Of a stretch of 64,000 nt of DNA, positions 1 to 11,269 are shown piece by piece. The stretch is taken from NCBI GenBank assembly GCA_029721515.1, contig CM056559.1:22134065-22198064 (forward strand), given 5' to 3'. This DNA is from Synanceia verrucosa (taxonomy: Eukaryota; Chordata; Actinopteri; Perciformes; Synanceiidae). The position numbers and the translations under genes were made by a program. Numbering within the stretch: the first letter of the stretch is position 1; each line of letters begins with the position of its first letter. The notes beneath the pieces were generated by a model. That model saw nothing but the letters and a program-made list of their open reading frames with translations, was not told the origin of the DNA and searched no databases.

Positions 1-574
1 CCACAGATAACACACTCAAACTAAACTTGAATATTTCTTTCCTATTTTTTTCTTGGAGTGGAAAATTTTTATAAGCCTGCTGAGGTTTCTTAATCTGCCC
101 TGCAGATTGTCTGGTTTTCTTATCTGCGTGTTTGGATGAACCAAACTCAGAAAGCACTCGTTAAGGGAATTGTGAAAAATAAAACGTTAAGTGAGAGAAA
201 TCAGTGAATGTACAGCAGAAGGCATAATTCTGTTACTTTTCATCCTTTTAGAAACACCCTTTCTTTTTGTTGTCTCATGAATTCCACTGTTGTAAACTCA
301 TTTCACTTCCCTCATCTTCCCACCTGCTCTTTCTGAATCTGCAGATGAGGCTGGGCACCGTCTAATCCTCCCTGTCAGAGGAAAGTTAGCGACGCAGGAC
401 GAGTCAATCTGCCTCGACCTGCAGTACATCTGCTCCTGGTCTGTCTGGGGCAGGCTGGCACACTGTAACTTTTAATGCCAATGACTGCACTCCTATTGAT
501 GTATATTCAACAGGGCTACAGTGCCAGATGAAGCAGTGCTTAGAGGATGTGTGGACACAGGGATGGTTGGGTGA

Positions 575-850
575 TTATAAGGAAAGAATGGGTAACTTTC
601 TTTTTGCCAGGATGCCAAATAAAAGTATCAAGAATGTTTCCAGATATGATTTAACCTGTATACAACCCACGTATCCACATTAAGATCTGAATGAAATCTG
701 ATGGCTCTGTCTGAAAGGAAGGCTACATTATGCACAGGTTTGCACTGCTGGAGAGGAGATTCACAACGCATGGGTACATCAGCCTCAAAATGCTGCTGTC
801 TGGGTTAGAGGGCCTGACTTTGAGGTACATCAATAGTTGCACACACTGAG
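575..850 (+). repeat. Interspersed repeat, copy A (unnamed family)
   Basis: Shares runs with 2600-3285. Both contain GAATGGGT near the left, then a motif like CCAGATATGATTTAACCTG followed by GTATACA, then AGATCTGAATGAAAT, then CTGAAAGGAAGGCT, CAGGTTTG and CTCAAAATGCTGC in the same order. Copy A is collinear and uninterrupted. No coding capacity or terminal repeats were recognised; class unknown. Confidence 0.6.
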
Positions 851-2241
851 GAATGAGAACAGTTGGCCTCACGGTCACAAACTGTTCTCATTCGATGTGG
901 TCAAGCACTAGCCGACTGCAATCCAATCACCCAAAACATTGTTTAATGCCAGGTGTAGAGGAGCAATGGCTGCTCTCATTTTGATGTAGCTGCCATTTGT
1001 GACACCTCAACATTATGCACAAAGACGCTGAGTCACTTTCACTGTCTGTTATAGTCTTGTCCTGTTATGTCACACCTGAGCTTCCTGTTTCAGCTTGAAA
1101 TAGAATGATGAATTATTAAATAAAACATGCAAAATGCTGCTCTCTTTAGTTAGGGACAAACAGGTCTGATTAGTTACTATGGGGAATAACATTTAGTAAA
1201 TACATGGCAACAAAGACCCAAACATTGAGATTCGAGCCACAAGGTCATTAAGACCAGAAGAAAAAGAAGAACATGCCTAATCTACACTGAAAAACAAAGG
1301 ATGGCACAAAGCTGTGATCTGGAACAAAGAAGAGCAGTCACACCTCTCCATGAAGGGCGTACGGAGCTCAATAACAATCACATGGATGGGCCTGACAGTG
1401 GAGACGAACGAAGCAGATAACCTATCAGTATATTCTGGAGATCAGCTGGACTTGGCCGAATAAGCTGTGAGTGAAAATTCAATCCTCACAGCTGCCGAGA
1501 TCTAATCATCCACTGTCATTGACCTGCTAGTGCCTCCTTTCCTCCACGCCACCCCCCCTCTGATCAGTGGCTCTTTGTTGTGTCAACACGCAAGATCATT
1601 TCACAAACTGCTCCATAAATGCACTTCATATTTGTCATTTTAACTGATATTGTGAAGCCCGTTCCCACAGCTTCCAATCAGTAAGTGATGAAACCATTAT
1701 CGCCCCCCCCCCCCGTGGCTATAAGTCATTAGATAATTTATGAAGTAGGGCTCCATCTAATGCTCATTTCCATTAATTTATTCTTGATTAACTCAATTCA
1801 ATCTATTATTATTTAATGAATGCATCCATCTACAACAGTCATTTAGGCCTTTATGTTAGAATTTCTTACTCAGCTACAGACGCTTTCGAGCTATTCAACA
1901 CGGCATCATTCTGTTGTTTGCACACTCTAAAGTCCTTTTCAAACAGCCTGTTCAAGATGTGACTCTACGACCCCTTTCTGAGAGTTCATCCATGTTAAGC
2001 TGTTTCTAGGAAATTCTGCATATAAGAGAGCAATCATAAGTGCCTTCTACTGACCAACTGCAGCTGGTTGTACCATACACACGTTTGTTATGTCTCATCA
2101 AGTTACCAAAGTTAAGTTAGGTTCACGTTCTGTCTTTCCTGTTTTATTTTGTAGTAACCCTCTTGTTTCAGTGACGTCACTGCCTGCCCTCCTGTTTTCC
2201 ATGTCTGGTGATTGCCCAACTGTTACCTTGTTTTCCTCATG

Positions 2242-2600
2242 TTTAAGTTTGAGTGCCATTGACATATACACCCATGTCAAAGTGTTTTTTCTGCAGCTGG
2301 CCCAAGAGCGCTTTCACACAGCCTGTGAGTAATACTGGGGCTTCTGGGATTTGTAGTCAGAACATAAACAGCCGGGATACACCGCAGATATCGAAGCTGG
2401 AAGCAAATGATCGAGAGCAAAATGGACAGATTCTGGACAAAAAGTGGTGATTTTGGTGAAAGTGGTCTCGACTCTCCTGAAGATAAAACAAGAATGGAAC
2501 AAGGTAAAAACAAACATATTCTGTGGGTTATGAAAGATGAGTCAAAATGGTCAAAAACGCTGGCATAAGGCACTTTCATTGTTATAAAACAGCGAGGTAA
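2242..2600 (+). mobile_element. TTAA-ended MITE (piggyBac-like), copy 1, degraded ends
   Basis: The internal sequence matches the other copies: GAGTGCCATTGACATATA near the left, then CACACAGCCTGTGAGTAAT, GGGGCTTCTGGGA, GATTCTGGACAAAAAGTGG, TTTTGGTGAAAGTG, GATAAAACAAGAATGGAACA and GGCACTTTC. The left TTAA end is altered and the right inverted end is lost at about 2600, where repeat copy B begins. Non-autonomous, no transposase. Confidence 0.75.
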
Positions 2601-3285
2601 GGACAGAATGGGTGAACAGGTTCAAGGTGAGACAGAAAAATAGTTGTGCATGTATTGTGCCAGGCTACAAAAAGAAAGTATCCAGACTGTTCCCAAATAT
2701 GATTAAACCTGTATACACCTGGTATTAACTCATGCCTCCAGTGTCGCATTGAGATCTGAATGAAATATGATCGCTTTTTTTTTTCTTGTCTGCATTGTTC
2801 TCATTGTTTAACATCACAAAAAGTGTCAACCTTTTATGAGAGTATGCATATTTTAATCTTGCATCAAAAGCTATTAATGTTTGGTGCGTGTGTGACCATC
2901 ACCGGCCCTCCCTGGAATCTAAACTTACATTCTTTATTGGAATTTCCTGTTATAAGCCAGAGTGGGAAGTGCTACACCTATGTGACAAGAGGGGGAAACA
3001 AATGACAGACAGGGAGATAAGACAAAAAGAAAGGGAAGGGTACAGACCGGCAGTGCTGTTAATATAAAGGAGTGTAGGTTGCTGTGTTATTCCTAACACC
3101 TTCATCCCAATATTAACAGCACTGCCGGTGCTGTTAATATAAAGGAGTGTAGTAATGCAGCCTTCCTTTCTTTCTGAAAGGAAGGCTGCATTACACACAG
3201 GTTTGTACTGCTGGAAAGGAGATGCATAATGCACAGATGCATCAGACTCAAAATGCTGCAGTTTCGAGGTAGAGAGACATCTTTA
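2600..3285 (+). repeat. Interspersed repeat, copy B, interrupted by about 400 bp
   Basis: Collinear with 575-850 on both flanks (2600-2770 and 3172-3285). The middle, about 2772-3171, is absent from copy A. The extra segment contains a nested direct and inverted repeat cluster (3047-3194). The simplest reading is an insertion into copy B; a deletion in copy A is the alternative. Confidence 0.5.
3047..3194. repeat. Palindrome cluster: 19-bp inverted repeat, 25-bp direct repeat and 19-bp hairpin
   Basis: The arm at 3047-3065 (CCGGCAGTGCTGTTAATAT) is perfectly inverted at 3110-3128, with a 44-bp spacer. The segment from GTGCTGTTAATATAAAGG to GTGTAG occurs at about 3053-3077 and again directly at about 3128-3152. 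Immediately after, 3152-3170 (GTAATGCAGCCTTCCTTTC) is perfectly inverted at 3176-3194 with a 5-nt loop (TTTCT). The arms can be verified base by base; the function is unknown. Confidence 0.9.
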
Positions 3286-4452
3286 TCAAATCGAAGTTTG
3301 GCGAAACACAAAGCCCTTGCAGTCGATCCCAAGATTCAATAATGCCTAAATGAAGAAAAAACAAAAGTAGTTTGCGTATGACAATCAATACAAACAAGTT
3401 GGTCGGGGCCACATAAAGGGAAAGAGGTGTTCCAGACTACAAGTCCAACAAACTGATTTAATACACAGAGACAAAAAGAACAATGAGAACGAAGCGCATA
3501 AATAAACAAACAGCATTTTCTTCACTGTAACCTTCGTCAGCTCCAATAATAGCCTTGTCTGCTTCTTCGAGCTGCAGTGGACGACGCATCAAGACCCAGC
3601 CCCAAGGCTCAGATCTGGTCTCCTGAGATCCTGGAGCAGATGAGTCAGCGGAGGAATAAAGGCAGTCTACCATCTTAAACTTAAATATTCATCCTTCAGT
3701 TCTTTATAGCATTTCTCTCTCCACAGTGAAACTAAAAAAGCTCTTATCAAAAGACTGTGATAGCAGCATGAAGAATTTAAATATTGTCCCAGTGATCTGC
3801 CATTTTTCATACTGCATTTTCCGCTCCCGGCTTTATACAATTTTAAGAGCCTCTCTTTTATAAAATGTCAATCACAGTTAATGCAGGCAGCTTTGCCTGG
3901 AACCTCATGTCACACAAATGCCGTCTGCAAGAAGAGGCATTGCTCTGGTTTTGGTGCTGCTCAGTGTCCTCTGCAAGGACAAATGTTACAAAGGTCACAA
4001 GTGAGGATGGCACCACAGAGATAAACCGCCACCAATTCATATCTTCATGCTTCAGCAGCACTTTAGGATGCATTTCCCCACAGATTCAGCTGCTGCACAA
4101 ACACATTCATTAAGTGATTAGTTTTGGTCCAGCTGAAAAATGATAGGAAAACCAACATTGATCGCTAACCTCTTGCTAAGTGTCATTACATTCTCACATA
4201 TTTTTTCCATTTAGATTGCTCTCTCCTCACTCCTGGCACCAGTTTCACTTGAGACTGGGATAAATACTCACTCTAGCATGCATTAATATGTTTTAAATAT
4301 GACACAAAGGTCTATAGCATGTGTGCATCCAAACAGGCTAAAGTGCATAGGAAACACCCTGTGGTTTACTGTAAAGAAAGATCAAAATGTGTTTTTAATG
4401 GCCATGCATGATGTAATACAAAGGATGAAGAGCCCATTTAGCACAGTGCATT

Positions 4453-4477
4453 TGTGTGTGTGTGTGTGTGTGTGTGT
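4453..4477. repeat. TG/CA microsatellite at a caln1 splice donor
   Basis: About 12 TG units on the plus strand read as CA repeats in the caln1 transcript. They start four bases beyond the donor GT (4481-4482) of the EF-hand 1 exon. The short ORFs running through it are by-products of the repeat. Confidence 0.97.
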
Positions 4478-4482
4478 CTCAC

Positions 4483-4626
4483 CATCCATGTCTAGTCTCT
4501 GCATGATGATGGCCAGCTCCACCTCGCTGGGCATGTAGCCCAGAGAGCGCATGGCCATACCCAGCTCCTGCTTGGAAATGAACCCGTTTCCGTCCCGATC
4601 GAGCACCTTAAACGCCTCCCGGATCT
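4483..4626 (-). CDS. caln1: caln1 exon encoding EF-hand 1 (calneuron 1)
   Basis: The minus-strand exon is 144 bp, phase 1 to phase 1. The acceptor ends TTGGCAG and the donor is G|GTGAGA at 4481-4482. It encodes 48 residues from EIREAFKVLDRDGNG onward, including the canonical 12-residue calcium loop DRDGNGFISKQE, then AMRSLGYMPSEVELAIIMQR and the start of the second loop (DMDG), which the intron splits. Calneurons are small neuronal calcium sensors of the calmodulin/CaBP superfamily. They are tail-anchored to the Golgi/TGN and reported to restrain phosphatidylinositol 4-kinase IIIbeta at low calcium. The match is to caln1 rather than its paralogue cabp7: FKVLDRDG and AIIMQRLDMDG fit caln1, while cabp7 as I recall it has VFDRDG and EVIIQRLDMDG. 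Because the exon is symmetric, skipping it would keep the frame but remove EF-hand 1. Confidence 0.97.
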
Positions 4627-5478
4627 CTGCCAAGACAAACAGGAAATGGACTCAGCATCTACTGTATGAACATTGAATCCAGAATGCACAAACACAATCC
4701 ATGTCCATTTGCAGCCCCGTGTGTATCAGTCTGATGGACAGCTCTTTGTATATTTGGGGTTCCTTCCTTTCTCTGGCAGTGATTTTGCAATTCATCTAAC
4801 GAGTCAGTCGGTATTTCACCCTTCCCCCCCATTCATCTCCATTCACTTGGCTCTTGCTTCCTCTCTCCTCCTGTCTGACCCAGCTTTGGGCCGCACATTA
4901 CGCAATTCGTCTCGCACCACTGCCTCAAGTTAACAAGATCAATTCCACCCATCGATTCATTTTCCCCACCTGCTGTCACAGCCACCGTCACCTCTGCTCG
5001 CTTTCGTAATTTCACATTCAACAGAACTCTTCAATGTGCTCCTTTATCCTCCTGTTTCCTCATGTTTCAGTATAGTTTAATGTTTCAATTAGTTTGTCAC
5101 CAGAAAGTGACATTCATAGAGGTAGCAAGTTAAAAAGGGGCAGTTTGCTTATGGTGAAACCTGTATCCTTCAAGATACTGAACTTTTCCTCCATCATTGT
5201 GGAGAACATCCTTCCCACTGATACGCAACCATCCCAGTTAACAGCCCTCACTAAACACTCTCAGTTCATATTAGAAAGGTCATCAGAGGGAAATACCTCA
5301 AGTTTATTAAGTTTAACAGCACACCTTCCTCACCACCTTACTGGCTTAACTCATCTTGTAAAAGACGTTTTACCTGCAAGGCACAGCGGCGGATCCCAGT
5401 AGGGATGGGACTATGGAGGATTTCATCATTAACAAGTTAATCGTAGTGAATATCCATTATCAACCCATAACCGACGTA

Positions 5479-5897
5479 ACCCCTAGTTTCTACTGGATGC
5501 GGAATGACGCTGACGTCCTTCGATGTCCATCAGATTAGGAGATTTCGTGAATTCACAAAAAAAAATTTGCACGATGTAGCTAAGCATCAGTGAAAAGAGA
5601 ACCACCCTGTGTCCACTGTGTAGAAGGAAATCTATTATACAATCCACTACAAACATGGATTATTTCATTTTGAAATAATTTTTAAACCGGATGTTTTCTT
5701 TTGTGCCTGTACTCAACTTCCTGTCCCACACTGCTCTGTGCAGAATTCATGCACCGTATGCCGACATCCCGCGGCAATAGAGGCTCTGTTGGCCCATCAG
5801 CAGCGCTTCGTGTTCGGTGGAAACTGACACAATGATTTGAATGGAAACGTATCGGGTCAACGTCGGCGTCGTTCTGCATCCAGTGGAAATTAGGGGT
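5479..5897. mobile_element. MITE with 37-bp imperfect terminal inverted repeats
   Basis: The left end begins ACCCCTAGTTTCTACTGGAT and continues GCGGAATGACGCTGACG. The right end is the inverse with few mismatches (reads CGTCGGCGTCGTTCTGCATC, then CAGTGGAAATTAGGGGT). The element is 419 bp with no transposase. No clear target duplication was found. Superfamily unassigned. Confidence 0.75.
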
Positions 5898-6741
5898 CAG
5901 AGGTTCCCTTTGGAGTTTTTGACCTATTGTATGAGTGGGTCCTCATTTAGTTATTTCATGGAGGATGAAAACCCACTGATCCACTAAACAGGTGGTGGTC
6001 AAAATATGATGCAAAGGCAGGAAAGAAGAACCAGTCTGTAAACACACTGACACAATTCAAACAGCTTTGCTGATGTTGTATGAGGAGGGATATACACCAA
6101 ATAAGTTAGATGGACCACAAGGACACATTTTATATACACCCTTAAAATGACTATCAGTTTAAATGTCAGGTGTTTTGTCCATTTTGAAATGAAATAAGGC
6201 AAATGATTTTATTCCAATTTAGGCATCCTTTACAATTTAAACCTCCATTTCAAATGTCTCCAGCATATTGGCAGTAACCTGCAGTGATGTCTTGGGTTTG
6301 TTTGCTTTAATAATGGTACGTACCTGTTGTGCTACAGCCACATATTACTAAACTGTCTTGTTCTCACAGCAAAGGAATAAAAAAAACAAAAAAAAAAAAC
6401 AAAACAGATTTGTACACCAACGTGATCAAGTGGTCAGAAGTCAACAAAGGCTTCTCTATTTTTCTTTAATAAATGCATATTACACAAACTGTGTGCCTAC
6501 GGACAGGAGAGGGTGTGCAGCACGAAAAGAGAGAAAGTGACAGGCATCTGAGGCAGAACGTCACTTCCCTGAAGAACACTATGACTGCATGACATGCACG
6601 AGCACACTGTTGAGCACTGTATAATTTGAGGCAGTGGAGTAGATGGTTTCACTCCATCCTTTTCCAGGAAACAGAGGCAGTCTTTGGACAAACACTGCAT
6701 CTCATCTCCATGCAAGAGTTGGATAGATTATCACTACTTTT

Positions 6742-7004
6742 TACCTCCGCCAAGGAGGTTATGTTTTCACCGGGGTTTGTTTATTTGTTGGTTTGCAAAA
6801 TAACTCAAAAAGTTGTGGACGGATTTCGACAAATTTTTCAGGGTTGGCCAGAAGTGGCCTAACTTAAAACTGATTCAATTTTGGTGGTGATCAGATCCGA
6901 GTCAACGGCGCCACCAAAGATTTACTTTTTGTTACTTTGCAAACCGATAAACCGACAAACCAACAAGCCCCAGTGAAAACATAAGCTCCTTGGCGGCGGA
7001 GGTA
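6742..7004. mobile_element. MITE with about 30-bp inverted ends (TACCTCCGCC...)
   Basis: The left end TACCTCCGCCAAGGAGGTTA continues TGTTTTCACC. The right end is its near-perfect inverse (GTGAAAACATAAGCTCCTTG, then GCGGCGGAGGTA). 263 bp, non-coding. The internal text (ACTCAAAAAGTTGTGGACGG, TTTTGGTGGTGATC) resembles a repeat I have seen widely in fish and marine invertebrate genomes. A TA target duplication is possible because the ends start and finish with TA. Confidence 0.8.
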
Positions 7005-8012
7005 CCTTCAAATAAAAAAAAGTTGCCACCGTGGTGGAGGTCTGCGCTCTCTGATTGCTTTTCTAGTTTCTTCTGTTTTTGTTGTTGCTGTTGGATTCAA
7101 CATCCAACCCTTCACTGCAACACAATCTTTGACTGTTGTCCAGGATTTCTTGTAGTGCTCTCATAAGTACATAAAGGATGAGGCAGACTATACCGGAGAA
7201 TTGTGTTACAAAGAAAATCCATCTCACCTGAGTGGAAATGAATTGCTATTTAGTGTTTTGTTTTTTTTTTTCTGAGAAAATTGCCAAACTGAACTAAAGC
7301 CGTCATTAAGAAATGAGCCCATCAGTCATCTTACTATCTGCTGCACTGCTGCCACTCTGGACCAGACTGCTGGTAAATGATTTGGAACAACAAAACATGA
7401 CTGAAGCTTTGATTACAAATTGTCTGTGTTGAGCACCTACAGTAGATAAAGGGTCGCAGTCAGGGACCTGCATCCAAACAGCATGTTACTGCTTCCCCCA
7501 GCTGGTCCTGAGCAAATAAAGCCTCATCTTCATCATTTGTAACAGTACAAAGCCTAGAGGTCATATTTTCCAGGATGCACGCATGCACACACACACGCAC
7601 ACACAGCTAACAAACACACATGAAAGGCATACAGATTATTCACTGTGTATTAAAACGAGCATCTCCTGAGCAAATAAATCAGTGACCTTTGCTGAGTGCT
7701 TTGCTGTGTCTGGAATGTGTTGGAGCAGAACAACAACATGGAGACTAGGCAGGTTCATATATCCAAATGACTCAGTCCATTTCATGCACAAATGCTCCTA
7801 ATCTGTCAAGACTCATGACACGTGGAGAATACGGAGCTGCTTTCCAACTCTAAATCTGACATTTGGAGTGCCAACGTTTCCTGACAGAAGGACAGAGGCA
7901 ACACAGTACAACTTCAGCTTAGATGGAACAGAAAGTTGCAGAACTCTATATGAAACTTATAAAGGAGCCATAAGAGGTTCATTCTTACAGAGCATGTTTA
8001 CACACTTTAAAG

Positions 8013-8482
8013 TTAACTCTTTGAGTGCCATTGAGATATTTCTACATCATTTAAACTCCAGTGCTTGAGTGCCATCAATGTAATAATTCGTCAGTGTTTT
8101 TTTCTGCAGCGGGTCGCCGATCATGGTCACTCACAGCCTATGAGTAATGTTGGGGCTTCTAGGAGATGAAGTTGGACCATATGGAGACTGTATACGCCAC
8201 GGAGATCAAAGCAGGAATGATCGTGATTAGAGAGCAAAACGGACCGATTCTGGACAAAAAGTGTTAATTTTGGTGAAAGTGTCCTCTACTCTACCTCTGA
8301 TAAAACAAGAACGGAACAAGGTAAAAACAACTATTTTTCATTCCATGATAAAATAGAGTTTCTTCTGTCATGTGAGCTATTCTGTGTTTTCTGTTGTTTT
8401 TAGAAATATGAATCAAAATGGCCAAAAACGGTGGCACAAGGCACTTTCTGTTTTATAAAACAGCTGGCACTCAAACAGTTAA
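8013..8482 (+). mobile_element. TTAA-ended MITE (piggyBac-like), copy 2, full length
   Basis: Starts TTAACTCTTTGAGTGCCATT and ends CTGGCACTCAAACAGTTAA, giving inverted ends with TTAA at both outer borders (8013-8016 and 8479-8482). The internal blocks GATTCTGGACAAAAAGTG, TTTTGGTGAAAGTG, CTCTACCTCTGATAAAACAA and AAGGCACTTTCTGTTTTATA are shared with the other copies. A second GAGTGCCAT motif lies about 50 bp inside the left end. 470 bp, no transposase. Confidence 0.85.
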
Positions 8483-9408
8483 GAACACCCACCCACACAT
8501 CAATTAATCAACTAATTATTTTAATACATAACCTCATGCAAGATAAAGCTCCAAAAAACAACAGGGAAATCATAAAAGACTCAAATCCATTTCGTTCTTT
8601 TGGCACCAGTATTATCAATAACTATGAGGTGCTGTGGATCTCAGTGGGACTGAGTAGAGGGAAACACAGTCAGCACCCTGGACAGCTCCTCAAACTAAAG
8701 ACAAGTTGTCTGTTGCAGTCAGTGTACACAGGGCTCTCAGCCCTTTGCTAAGTTTGGATACAAGTCGTCACAGCCCAAGCACAAACATTTCCAACTGGGA
8801 AGTGCTGCTCATATGCCCATGGAGTTGGAAACATGCTGCCTAATGCTGGTGCCTGTCACCCTGTTCCTCCTCCCTCTCAGCTCTGGTGGGCTGAGCAGAC
8901 ACAAATCAGCTCCCTGCAGACTTTACTTAGTGAGAGGAGAGCCTGAGTGCCAACTGGGAAGGATTTCTCTCCAGTGCCCTTTCACTAAACCTTTAATAAA
9001 ATGGCATATTTTAGTTTTTGCTGTACAGCCCATCTGTGGGACTTCTCTCTTGTCAAGACGTCCAACCTGGACTACCACCATGAGTATGGACTGAGCCCTA
9101 CATGTGGTGCAGCATCAATAGATGCTTTACTTTCTACTGATTTGTGCAGTCTGCTGTTAGAGCCAGACTGAAGCTCTTACTGTTCCAGTATGTAACCATA
9201 ACATCTTACTATCCCAGCATATACTGCAAACTGAAAGAATGAAGATGCTCTTGGTGCATGGATGTAACTGAAGAGCACTGGTCTGGTGCAGCTCTTGACA
9301 TGGTGTAAAGTATTAACCTCACTCAGTGAAAACCTGACTGAGAAAACACAATACACATGAGGAAGACTGCCACTACAGTACATCATAAAACTAAAGAGGT
9401 CAGAGGTT

Positions 9409-9557
9409 AAAAGTCAAATGTCCTGAAAACTGTAAAGTTACCCTGGAAAATGATTCATCCTCTCCCTGAATGCAAATGGTTTAAAAGTTACTTTTAACCT
9501 GTTTGCATAAATTATTTTCCAGGATAACGTTACCATTTCCAGGACATTTGACCTTTT
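9409..9557. repeat. Imperfect foldback (about 149 bp)
   Basis: The left arm carries GTCAAATGTCCTG, AAAGTTACCCTGGAAAATGA, TGCAAATGGTTTAAAAG. The right arm carries the inverses in reverse order: TTTTAACCTGTTTGCA, ATTATTTTCCAGGATAACG, CAGGACATTTGAC. The element is essentially all stem, so probably a small foldback MITE. No coding capacity. Confidence 0.7.
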
Positions 9558-11269
9558 TTCTCTTTTCCAGGACATGTGGGAACCCTGTTTATGCATTCAC
9601 TGCTTTCTGTCCATCACTGCCACTATAAAGCAAGTAATCTCTGTCCATCTCTGATATTTCGAGAAATGCCCTTCTGATCAACTTCACACTTGGAGGCTGT
9701 ATTACTCAGAACACAAAGCAGTGCAGCATTGAATGTGTTGTAATTTGGCCTGATGGTGACGCTAAAACAATTACCTTTACATATTGTGAATTATAACAAA
9801 CCAAGTTATTTTTGTGGGGCCGGATATGATCCATGCATTTGGTCTAATTTTCTGCCATTTTCCATATTGTCCAAATCCTTTTTTTCTTTTTTCTTTTAGA
9901 CAGTCTATTAAGCAAAAAAAAGTTTCTAGTTTTATTTTTTGAGATTCTATACAGTTTTTCTCTGGCTTGACCTCAAAGTTTAAACTGCTGTGAACACTGT
10001 TTATATATAAATGTATTTTGTGAACACTGTTTGTGAGAGAGAATCTATGAACGGACCAGAGAGCACTGTACTCACTTCTTTTTACACCTTGCCTGCACCA
10101 TATTTTAACTGCACAAAAATTATTTTTAGTGTTGCAAAGCATTGTAGGTAAGAATTGAACTGCAAGAGCTTGTCAAAAAGGCTCTCATTACAAAATGTGC
10201 CTCTGTCTGCTGCAATAAATACTGTGCAGCCAGCCATCTCCAATTGCCTGAATAAATCTCAAGGCAATATCCATACAACAACTAAAAATTATATACATAT
10301 ACGCTATAAAAAGACTAGAGGGTCAGCTGCAGTCTTTTATAAAGGCAACAACAGCTTCTCTTGAGAGATGAGACGTTTACAGAAACACCCCAGCTGACTG
10401 ATTTCCATACCCCCCTAACCATGTGACAGCTCAGCCCACTGCTGCAAGCTTTTTAATGGCTCTGGACAAATACAGTAAATTGCCTCCTTAAATATTGTGA
10501 GGCCAAAATGTTGAATGTGCAGATTGTGAAGGCTGCGTAAGCAGCACCAGGGAGGCATATGGAAGTTTCTGATGGCTCTTTAAAAAGACACAAGACAGGT
10601 AAGGATGTTTCTAATGGTGTCTGATGAAAGCCTTGCATGTCACTGAATTTTAAATGTCAAAAAATGCATGACTGAAAGTGTCAGTGTTTATAGTTTGAGC
10701 TACAAATGCTTTGTGGGACTCAAACAGAAGTGCAATGATGACTCAGTAAAGCTGTTTAGTCCCTTTCTTTAGCCTGAAGATATTTACATTTTGCATCAGT
10801 TTCAATATGCTGGCACAGTCTGCAGCATATCCATATTTGACTTTCATTATTATGAAGGGAAATATCCCTTCTTTTTTAGTGTCAATTCATGAACATTTAT
10901 CCTCAATGGACATCACAGTGATTGCAGCAGAACGTGGGTGTGTGACATCTGCGCTCTGTTGGTCTGACTGATTTATGACACAGAGAAAATGGGTGAGATT
11001 TATCATGTGTTGAGTGCCTTGCTGACAAGCACTTCGATAATCGTTAAGGCACGAACGACTCATTTCTCCCACTCAGATCTCAGACAAGTAGAGGGAGTCT
11101 AAACATCCACAACTGTACAGATCTTCTCGCTGTGAGCTCACAGTGGTGCCACCACTCATCCAACTTCTAGCCGTTCATAGTAAATGCTGATGGAGTAATT
11201 AGCGTTGGCAGGCTACAGTTTGTCACTTTCACAGTGTTTAAATGACCTCATGAACCGTGAGCTGTTTCT

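Larger units (their letters stand above)
1..4482 (-). other. caln1: caln1 intron downstream of the EF-hand 1 exon (partial)
   Basis: No exon was recognised. In particular nothing encodes the expected continuation of EF-hand 2 (GQVDFDEF-like), so the next caln1 exon must lie left of position 1. The stretch holds a C12 run at 1703-1714, two copies of an interspersed repeat (about 575-850 and 2600-3285), a degraded TTAA-ended MITE (2242-2600), a palindrome cluster (3047-3194), and a TG microsatellite (4453-4477) abutting the splice donor. Block 1340-1560 is non-repetitive and could be regulatory. Confidence 0.8.
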
